Source: Corbicula japonica (Eukaryota; Mollusca; Bivalvia; Venerida; Cyrenidae). From it: a stretch of 64,000 nt of DNA. Positions 56,357 through 64,000 of this stretch are shown here, one piece after another. Under the pieces are notes generated by a model. The model had not been told where the DNA came from. It searched no databases and saw only the letters and a program-made list of their open reading frames with translations. The stretch lies in contig JAZAYU010000034.1 of the NCBI GenBank assembly GCA_038501625.1, positions 6,298,467 through 6,362,466 on the forward strand, given 5' to 3'. The translations under genes were made by a program, and so were the position numbers. The stretch's first letter is position 1, and each line of letters begins with the position of its first letter.

Positions 56357-56970
56357 AGCACACTGGGATATATATTTCTCAAAAAAGGAAATTGAAGCCT
56401 TTTTGTGTTTGTGCACTCACAGTCCTGATCAGAATTCGTCCTGGAAAACGGTAATGCATATTACAAACAAATGCCTGTAACAAACAAGCACAAAGTGACA
56501 TTATTTCAGATGTATGCAGCTTAATTTTCCCCACAATTTTGTATGATTTTCTTAATTATGGTAATATGGGAATGGTAACATTAGAATTGTAAAAGCATCA
56601 TATATACAGTAATTCTAGTCATGTCTGTGAAATTATGTAATTATTGTAATATTGAAGGTCTTTCCCAAGAGGTGATTTAGTATGAAAGTCGTCAACCTGT
56701 TTATTTCTACCAGATAATCGTGTAATGCAACAGGCAAAATGTTAAAAAAAATTATTGGAGCAGCTTTGTTTACCATTGGTCAGGAAATTACGCATGGGTA
56801 AATTACGTCTTGTCACAATTGCTGGACTATTATATAAATGATAATTGATTATGGAAACCGTTGAACTTACGCAAATGGCAAAAAAGTTCCAGTAATGTTG
56901 AACTGTTTTGTATTGTTTACCATTTGGTACAGAAAAGTGAGCTAGAAATTTAAGTTCTCATAACTTTTAG

Positions 56971-57043
56971 CAATGGATTTTTTTTGCATAATTGAAGAAA
57001 TATATCCCAAAACAAGGATCATGCGAAATCAGAGAGCTGCAGG
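56971..57043 (+). CDS. Weak candidate internal exon
   Basis: Acceptor CATAACTTTTAG, two bases, then an open frame (MDFFCIIEEIYPKTR, IMRNQRAAG) to donor GCAGG|gtacgt, leaving in phase 2. Protein-like, but isolated. Confidence 0.3.
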
Positions 57044-57104
57044 GTACGTAAAAGATGAGAAATTCCCTGGATGTTCATTAGGACTCCCAACCAGGTGCTT
57101 CACT

Positions 57105-57330
57105 TCATATAATTATATGCATTTTATCACATGTGCAAGCACTGTAGATCCAGATCGCGAACATATCCTCTGATCAGGATCTATACTATTAGCTTTTTGA
57201 TTCATTAGGTTATAGGTTAGACCAAGATGCAACCAGTGCAAAACATGATCAGACGGCAAGGATGTGCTGGCTGATCTGGATCTACACTGGTTGCAAATGT
57301 GTAACAACCCATTTATGAAGTAAAGGGATA
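57105..57330. mobile_element. Family A MITE, diverged
   Basis: GCACTGTAGATCCAGATCGC, GATCAGGATCTATACTATTA, GCTGATCTGGATCTACACTG and GAAGTAAAGGGATA. Confidence 0.75.
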
Positions 57331-57443
57331 CTGTTTCAGCTAAGACATCATCAGAAGAAAGTTTTTTTTTTTACTTTACCTACTTTTTCTCTCATATGTC
57401 TTTGTAAGCATGCAGTTTTCATGACTTAACAACAAGTACTTAC

Positions 57444-57564
57444 TGTTGTGACCCGGTGACCTACTTTCATTTGAAATATTACCGTATTGTTGTTTTAAGT
57501 CATTAATCTGGCCAATTTGATCATTCAGACACTGGTGTGAACTAGAATTTTTCTTGTTGACCAT
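57444..57564 (-). CDS. Candidate 5' coding exon, minus strand, unidentified
   Basis: From ATG at 57564, 40 codons to a consensus donor AACA|gtaagt. Residues include MVNKKNSSSHQCLNDQ, IGQINDLKQQYGNIS and NESRSPGHN, hydrophilic with several N-x-S sites. An acceptor-like GATACACAG lies just upstream at about 57582, so the ATG may be internal. Exit phase 1 fits the exon at 50225. No function assigned. Confidence 0.4.
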
Positions 57565-57581
57565 GAGTGCAAGTTTTGCTG

Positions 57582-58795
57582 TGTATCAATGGGTACTCTT
57601 AACCTATCTTAAGCAGTTTATGGGATCTGTCTGTTATAGAATACGCGCACACACACTTGTCTTACAAAACATGTTTTCCAATGCCATGTGACATAAGCAT
57701 TGCTACGCAGTTGTTTCTCCGACAAAAAGCATTTACTCCTTCCACCTGTAATTTCTATTGGAATTTGTTGTTCACCTATAAACACAGAAAAAAGTCAAGC
57801 AATAATTCAAATGGGTGATTAATAATTTGCAGGAAAACGTAAACAATTTGGAGTACTGTAATCTCTTTGGAATCTACCCTTGCAGATATTCCAAGCATTT
57901 TTCAAACTCTGATGATTCATTCATGCTTCTAAATGCATTGATCAATCACAAACAAGTTGACTGACTTTGTGGAAGAAAGAAATATAGAGAGTAAAAACAC
58001 CTGACAAGATTCCAGACAATGTGAGTACAACTTTTTGGCTGAAGATAAATACATTCCAAGGAAAAATGCATGAATGAAGGTGAGAAGCTCAAAGAATAGG
58101 ATAAAATAAATTGTTCGCTTCTGGAAAGCATTGATGTATTAGTTATAAAGAAATTCAGTAAAAGCCATGTGTTCAGAGTGTCCTGTTAAAGTTGTTTTAT
58201 GTCCAAAGCATCTTGTACACTCACATCCAGGCCCCTGGGATCATACTTTTTCAGTGAATTCCAGTCTCCATTCTGATTGGCTGAAATTGTATCCAGTCTA
58301 TAAGCTGACCAATCACCAACTAGAAATTTGACCAGTCTGCCTTGTCCTGTCCAAGCATCAAATCATTCTGCTATCTTTCAAATTCAGATTTCTGTGACAG
58401 ACCAGGTGATGTGAGCCTTTGTCTGCAGAATGATGTAGAATTGAGTCAGTAGTGACCAAATAGTGAGCAGCAATGTCTTTTGTTATTGCCACCAATGTTA
58501 ATCCCAACGTACCCTTGCAATATAAACAGTTTTATAAAATTTAATACTGGTTATTAAGTAAGGGTTTATAAGTTACAGCTTAAGCTATCTAACTAAGTAA
58601 ATAATTTGCAGCCTAATAAAGCATTAGGTTCAGAGACCAGAGACCCTACTGTTGGCTGCTGACACAGTTGGCAATAGTGTGATCAAGACTATTTCGGACT
58701 ATTTTCTTTCAGACTGGTTGAAAGTTTAAATTTATCTAGGTAAACATGCATGCTTCAGCAGTTTACATACCTATTACCTTTCACACCGTCTAGTA
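57582..58795. other. No gene confirmed; relic of a family B arm
   Basis: A decayed CCAGTCTCCATTCTGATTGGC arm lies at about 58260-58330. Otherwise unique AT-rich DNA. Confidence 0.35.
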
Positions 58796-58803
58796 TAAGT
58801 TAA

Positions 58804-59044
58804 CCCTTTCCTCCATATATATGCATTTTAGGCATGTGCGACCAGTGTAGATCCAGATCAGCCAGCACATCTGTGCCATCTGATCAGGATCTGCACTGGT
58901 CACAGTTTGGTCAGTTAAAAACAAATAAATCAAAAAGCGAACAGTTTAGATCCTGATCAGATGGAACGGATGTGCCGGCTGATCTGGATCTAAACTGTTC
59001 ACCCATCGGCCCATGCAATAAAGGTGTATCTACGGAGGAAAGGA
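58804..59044. mobile_element. Family A MITE, complete
   Basis: TTAA at 58800-58803 and 59045-59048. CCCTTTCCTCCATATATATG to CTACGGAGGAAAGGA; two hairpins in inverted order. Confidence 0.92.
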
Positions 59045-59177
59045 TTAAGGGGTTAAGGGTTTTTGCAAACCTGCCCTTAGAGTTATAAATGGAATGGTTC
59101 ATGTTCAAAGAAAAGAGATTCTATTGCACAAACTTAGGAGGTATAGGGTAGCCTGGGCCAAAATAGGGTAGCCTGGG

Positions 59178-59325
59178 CCCAAGTTCATTGGAGACCAGTC
59201 TTAAATCTCAAGAATTATAACAAGTCTCTATTTCAGCCAATCGGTAGTCTCTATGTCAGCCAATCAGATGCTTGAGATTTGAGATTGGTCTCCATTCTAA
59301 GTTTTATGATCTTGGGCCCTGGTTG
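59178..59325. mobile_element. Family B palindromic MITE, rearranged centre
   Basis: GGGCCCAAGTTCATTGGAGA to GTTTTATGATCTTGGGCCCT. The central arm is partly duplicated. Confidence 0.75.
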
Positions 59326-59384
59326 GTTGACATATATTACAAGCACTTTTCCAACTGTTCCATATCTTGACATTTTCCAATTAG

Positions 59385-59593
59385 AAGGGGAGGGTCTATC
59401 TCATTTAGCTGCGGAATTATACTGTATTTATCATATTCCAGAACATGTGTTGCAATTACTTTTTTACTGTAGTAACCTGTTGCTAAAAATAAAACTTGTT
59501 AACATGCCTGACGAGAGAGAAAAAAGAAAAGCTTCTAGCTTGAGTAAGCAGATGACCTCGCCAAGTTTTGACGGGAAGAATTTCATAGTATAG
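59385..59593 (+). CDS. Candidate terminal exon, unidentified
   Basis: A good acceptor (branch-like CTTGAC, then ATTTTCCAATTAG) is followed by two bases and 68 open codons to TAG. Residues include GEGLSHLAAELYCIYHI, PEHVLQLLFYCSNLLL and a basic tail MPDEREKRKASSLSKQ. It would need a phase-1 donor upstream; it could end the gene starting at 22860, but this is not shown. A second frame is also open for part of it. Confidence 0.35.
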
Positions 59594-60171
59594 TAATTTT
59601 ACATTATAACTGGATGTTTGTGTAAAACTAGAGATAAGTTTAATTTTATTGATCAAGCTTTGAAAATTTTTGTGTTAGTTGGGGGACTTTAATCTGAAGA
59701 CTTTTGGAGTAAAGGTATGCATTTTACTTTTCCATCTGATAGATAAGAAAAGAATTATAATTGGTTATAATTAATATTATATATATGTCAATTATGAAAA
59801 TTATATTAAATTACTTTTGGATTATTTTTAAAACAATTGCTATTTTCAAATGTCATAGAGATCTAACAAGAAAGATGCATTTTACTTATATGTACAGTGT
59901 TACTATATATTATCACTGCCTGGGATAACATTTTGTTGCCTAAAAGTATTATTATATGATCATATAAAATTCATGCAGTGTAATTTATAATATTAAGCGA
60001 GTGTTTTCATAATGATGATGAAATCATTAAATTTGCTGAAGTTCTGGCAATCAGTTTAGAACAAAAGGTTAGAAAATTATAAAAAAAATGAATAAATTTA
60101 TTATTCTACTGTAAAAGGGATATGTATGGGATGGTGTGTGAATTTATGGAATCCATATAGAAGTAGATTTT

Positions 60172-60394
60172 AACTCTTTACTCTTTGTCTTGACTCTTAC
60201 ATCAGATAGGCGACCTGTGTAGATCCAGCTTAGCAGGCACGTACTTGTCATCTTATTGACTTTGGGACCTACATTTAATAATTTCTGACTAAAAAGCAGT
60301 GTAGATTCAGATCAGATGGCATGGATGTGGCAACTGATCTTGATCTACACTGGTCACTCATGTGATACAAGTTGTATCCATGGAGTAAACGATT
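60172..60394. mobile_element. Old family A relic
   Basis: GTGTAGATCCAGCTTAGCAG, GCAGTGTAGATTCAGATCAG and ACTGATCTTGATCTACACTG. Confidence 0.6.
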
Positions 60395-60399
60395 AAAAT

Positions 60400-61345
60400 A
60401 TTTTGTTGCGTTAATGCGGTCTTCTTTATCACAGTAGCATTGGATTCTGATCTTGTTGTGTTTTTTTTCGACTGGAATATTACTTTGATGTTATTTCTGA
60501 TTACATTGGAACCCAATTCGAAACGTTATCCTATTTCTTTGAACTTTAAAAACTATTTACATCAATGCAGCCGATCCTCAGGTTCAATACATTATAACCT
60601 ATTTCCTTCTAGGCAATCACAATAAATATCGTCTAGATAATCACAGTCTTCTTATGGCATTTCTTAGAAACTTTAAAAACCATTTCATCAAATAATTTGA
60701 CCGCATTCTCTTAAATAATGGTAAAAAATTCTCCAAGATATATTGAGAAGGAGTGACAGCAATTTGATTTTTGTGTCAAGTAAATTGCATATTGATTTCG
60801 CGTATATCAAGAACAATGAATGTCTAGGTGGAAGTGCATTGTCAATTTCAATCTATAAAAAGCTTTAGTTGTTAGAGACTTGTTCTCAATTTAGCATCTT
60901 TAACTATCCATTGACACGTTGGATCTCCGGCATCGTATTGAGGCTCCTTGATCAGCGTATAAATGGGTTGTATCGATTAGTGGGATCAATGAACATTCTA
61001 CAATTTAAGCCTGTCTACAATTTCTGTGAATGAAACAAGTTTCTGATCAATACGTTACTAAATTTGTTTTCATTATTTGGAATCACGCAACAGTTTGAAG
61101 TGATACGACGGGAAACATTTCCTTGACAAGTACACAAAGACGTCTGTATGTATATGTATATTAGTTGCTATTGAGTCGATAAAGGTTTGCCACGGCTAAT
61201 TATTGGCGCTTGGATCTTTCAGTTATTTTACATCAAACAAAATGTGAACAATTCCTTCTATTACCGCCACCTCAGCAGACAAGACATTATTTTCATAATA
61301 ATAATACGTGCATGACAATTTTATTCTTATCGTATGATGTCTGTT
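60400..61345. other. No gene confirmed
   Basis: A 61-codon frame at 60440-60625 follows an acceptor-like TTTATCACAG but has no motif or donor. AT-rich elsewhere. Confidence 0.3.
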
Positions 61346-61351
61346 TTGCAG

Positions 61352-61416
61352 GAAATGATGTTGCTACTATGACGTCAATGTTGATATTACTTGGGTATTT
61401 TGAAATGGCTTCATGA
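61352..61416 (+). CDS. Weak candidate terminal exon
   Basis: A strong acceptor GATGTCTGTTTTGCAG, two bases, then GNDVATMTSMLILLGYF-type residues to TGA. A half family B palindrome follows directly. Short, so chance is possible. Confidence 0.25.
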
Positions 61417-61505
61417 ACTGGAGACAACTCTCAAATCTTAAGCATCTGATTGGCTAAACAGAGACTTGTCTTTTTTTCAGGGATAAACTAAATTGAAATA
61501 CTTAA

Positions 61506-61597
61506 CCCTTACCTCCATAAATATGCACGAATCTGCCGGCTGATCTGGATCTAAAACGTTTGCCCAGGCAATAAAGGTATTTCTATTTAGGAAAGGG
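61506..61597. mobile_element. Family A MITE, 92-bp deletion derivative
   Basis: TTAA at 61502-61505 and 61598-61601. Both termini are kept, but only the last arm (GCCGGCTGATCTGGATCTAA) remains inside. Confidence 0.9.
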
Positions 61598-62194
61598 TTA
61601 ATGTATTTTTGAGAGTTTTTGTTCAAAATTATTTAACAATACCAGTATACCTTCATTTAATTATCTTAGAATCCTAGACATGTATGCTGATCGTGGATTT
61701 GTTGTTTAAGCCCTAAAGGTGTCGGTAATATTGTCACTTGTTAAGCTGAGGACGTTTTATTGTTAAAAAGCAATAGCATTTGAAACAGTTGAATGAATTT
61801 TACTTGTGCAAAATCAAGTTACGTCCTTAAACTACAAGTATGAATTTTCAACTTTCTTTTCAATGAGTTTCTGCTTGAATTGCGTCAGTTTAGAAGTTAA
61901 CCTAAGATTTGAAGGATATTGAAATAGCTGATGTGACTATCACTGATAAAAGATAAAGACTTGTAGTGGAAATAGACCCTGATGAAATGGGTGGTTTTAT
62001 CATTTGTAGCCCTGATTGATTTATTTCTGTATTACACCTTACTCAACAATTTTTTCTCTAAATGGGGAATGAGTCTCAGGCTTTTTTATGGTGATTACTT
62101 GGAGGAATAAAATGGTTCAGCTGTACTGCACAATAGTAAAAGAGACATATTGACATAAAAAAAAATTTTGATAGCTATATTTACAATTTTTTTT

Positions 62195-62463
62195 ATGCCC
62201 CCCACAAAGTGGGAGGCATATAGAGTTGCCTTTGTCCGTGCATTAGTCAGTAGGTCTGTCCATTCATCCCCAAAATCTTGTGGCATCAACTCCTCCTAAA
62301 CTATCTGGTAGATTTCTTTCAAACTTGCATAGCTGATCAAGCAGGATGTGTAGATGATCGTAATAATAGATTTTTTCCTGCAACCATTTTAACAAGAGTT
62401 ATGGCCCTTTGTAACAAATGTTGTAGCACTGGAGGCATCAGTGTCAAAAGGACACAGTTTAGT
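62195..62463 (+). mobile_element. Short hairpin-capped element F2
   Basis: ATGCCCCCCAC, loop, GTGGGAGGCAT after a T-run. Same interior as F1 (GGCATCAACTCCTCCTAAAC, AGAGTTATGGCCCTTTGT). Closes GGCATCAGTGTC AAAA GGACAC, then TTTAGT. Confidence 0.85.
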
Positions 62464-62688
62464 TTTATCTTTTGTCACCCCTTTTATCTTGTTGAAACTG
62501 CTGCTCAAAATTGGTACCATTGATAAAATTAGGCAAACTTTGTGGACGCTTTAATTATGGTTACAGCTTTTATCCCACATCCAACCAGTTTAGGTGTAAG
62601 TCAGCCTGCGCATCCAATTATGATCTTCACTTGTTTTTGATATGTTAGGTTATAGTATTTCCACTGATTTGCAGGCTGATCAAGATCT

Positions 62689-62839
62689 GTGCCCAAGATC
62701 ATAAAACTAAATCTGGAGATCAGTCTCAAATCTCAAGCATCTGAATGGCTGAAATGGTGACCAGTCGCCATTTCAGCCAATAAGATGCTTGAGATCTGAG
62801 ACTGATCTCAAAACTTAGTTTTATGATCTTGGGCCCTGC
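62689..62839. mobile_element. Family B palindrome nested in a family A relic
   Basis: GTGCCCAAGATCATAAAACT to TTTTATGATCTTGGGCCCTG. The flanks GGCTGATCAAGATCT and CACTTGTTGCACATGC are the two sides of one family A arm. Confidence 0.88.
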
Positions 62840-63102
62840 ACTTGTTGCACATGCAGGGGTTCCATAAGCTGCTGAATCTCAAGGCTCATTTTGGTAACAT
62901 TTTAGTGGATTCTGGTGATTAATGGCCAAAATACACTAATTTAAGGAAAAAATGACCCTTCAGCTAAAATCATTGGAGTCAAAATGCGGGGTTTTGAAAA
63001 TTCCAAGAGTCAAAGGGTCATCTCCCTGGTCAAATGGAACCCCAGACATGGGATGTAAATTGTATTCACAGAGTAAAGGGTTAAAGAATAATTAATACTT
63101 AA

Positions 63103-63336
63103 CCCTTTCCTCCATATATACGCATTTTTATGCATGTGCAACCAGTGTAGATCTAGATCAGCCGGCACATCCATGCCGTCTGATCAGATTCTGCACTGGT
63201 CGCATTTTGGTCAGAAATAACCTAAAGAATCAAAAAAAGAACAGTGCAGATCCTGATCAGATGGCACGGATGTGCCGGCTGATCTGGATCTACACTGTTC
63301 GCCCACGTAATAAAGGTGTGTCTATGGAGGAAAGGG
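63103..63336. mobile_element. Family A MITE, complete
   Basis: TTAA at 63099-63102 and 63337-63340. CCCTTTCCTCCATATATACG to TCTATGGAGGAAAGGG; both hairpins nearly perfect. One of the youngest copies here. Confidence 0.95.
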
Positions 63337-63340
63337 TTAA

Positions 63341-63855
63341 TACTTAAAGCTGAGCACATTTGACCATAAACTTTGAAGACGTAAAATGTTTGTATAATTA
63401 ACTGGAATCTTGCAGTTTTGAGGTGCTCTAAATACAGCAGTAATTGGTTCTATTCTAGGAACTTCAGACAAGATAGTGGGTAAATTGGAGGAGGAAATTT
63501 AAAGCTGTTTCTTAAATTGGTCTTCTTTGGGTCGGCCTTCAAAAGAAAAGGTGATACATATGGATCGCTTTGTCTTTCTTCAGTCGGTTGTGAAAATCTA
63601 AAGTTCGCTTTAAGATACCAGTTTGTATTATTTCTTCATCAAACTTTCAGATAGTATTTCTTACTACAAGGTCACAATACAAGTAGTAATATTTGTACAA
63701 AGTCATCATGCCATCATTCTCCATATACTGTTAACATTATTTAGTTTTTCTGACAAAAGTACACATTCAAGGGCAATTCAAGTGTTCAGCTGAACACCAG
63801 GTCTAGTTCTGTCTTTAATACAGTTGGACCATTGACCATGTCCAGAGTTCTGAAT
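63341..63855. other. No gene seen
   Basis: Unique AT-rich sequence without a supported exon. Confidence 0.35.
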
Positions 63856-63859
63856 TAAA

Positions 63860-64000
63860 TAGTGCTCAAGGTTATGATAACAAGTTTAGAAACCAGTCTC
63901 AAATCTCAAGGATCTGATTGGCTGAAATGGCGACTAGTCACCATTTCAGCCAATCAGATCCTTGAGATTTGAGACTGGTTTCCATTCTCAGTTTTATAAC
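63860..64000. mobile_element. Family B palindromic MITE, reaching the window edge
   Basis: GTGCTCAAGGTTATGATAAC to GTTTTATAAC at 64000. Arms are nearly complete, with the GGCGACTAGTCACC centre. Confidence 0.88.

Noticed and set aside
60440..60625. 61-codon ORF after TTTATCACAG
   Set aside because: The reading frame is open but carries no motif, and its start is not an ATG; insufficient support for a coding exon.

Overview
The window looks like a piece of an AT-rich, intron-bearing animal nuclear genome, most likely a marine bivalve mollusc. The evidence is multi-exon genes with GT-AG introns, a recognisable translocon gene (TRAP-alpha/SSR1), and a very dense load of interspersed elements: tandem-core 'pearl'-like elements opened by GTCCGTCCG-rich arms, palindromic MITEs, a tRNA-derived SINE, a 5'-truncated LINE and a degenerate Penelope-like RT. 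The species call is inference. I ran no database search.

Genes. (1) 822-4059, minus strand: the first five coding exons of SSR1 (TRAP-alpha), whose splice phases agree at every junction; the 3' exons lie beyond the left edge. Its upstream region carries an ETS-type site and an unusual 18-bp-phased array of an 8-mer. (2) 14930-16267, plus: an exon coding a Q/N/H-rich disordered protein with a repeated HVTNNNQSE motif, followed by a phase-compatible terminal exon. (3) 22860-27128, plus: three small exons with matching phases that form the start of an unidentified protein; they are too short to be seen as ORFs. Weaker exon candidates lie at 44281, 56971, 59385 and 61352 (plus) and at 57444 and 50065 (minus).

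Repeats make up most of the rest. 2.7-11.2 kb: a hAT-like MITE in SSR1 intron 1, the Penelope-like relic, a 2.6-kb element bounded by CGACCCC arrays, a 1.17-kb element with TSD GTAATT, and a mariner-like MITE. 11.7-19.1 kb: short and long hairpin-capped elements. 24.3-26.8 kb, 36.3-39.9 kb and 40.6-42.6 kb: three large elements with identical hairpin caps but different tandem cores. 33.5-35.0 kb: the LINE. 35.0-42.8 kb: a large element with arms of about 450 bp, invaded by two of the tandem-core elements. Scattered from 13 to 63 kb: at least 13 TTAA-flanked dual-hairpin MITEs (family A), many older relatives, and about 12 copies of a 145-bp near-perfect palindrome (family B).

The most interesting result is a shared architecture linking at least six otherwise unrelated repeat families (16.9, 24.3, 36.3, 40.6, 47.5, 52.0, 62.2 and 11.7 kb). 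Each has a T-run insertion site, a 26-34-nt 5' hairpin with a 2-4-nt loop, an interchangeable core, a return of the first arm, a short 3' hairpin and a terminal CTTGTT or CTAGT. This suggests one Helentron-like replication system that swaps cargo. Some copies carry perfect nuclear-receptor or RFX palindromes.
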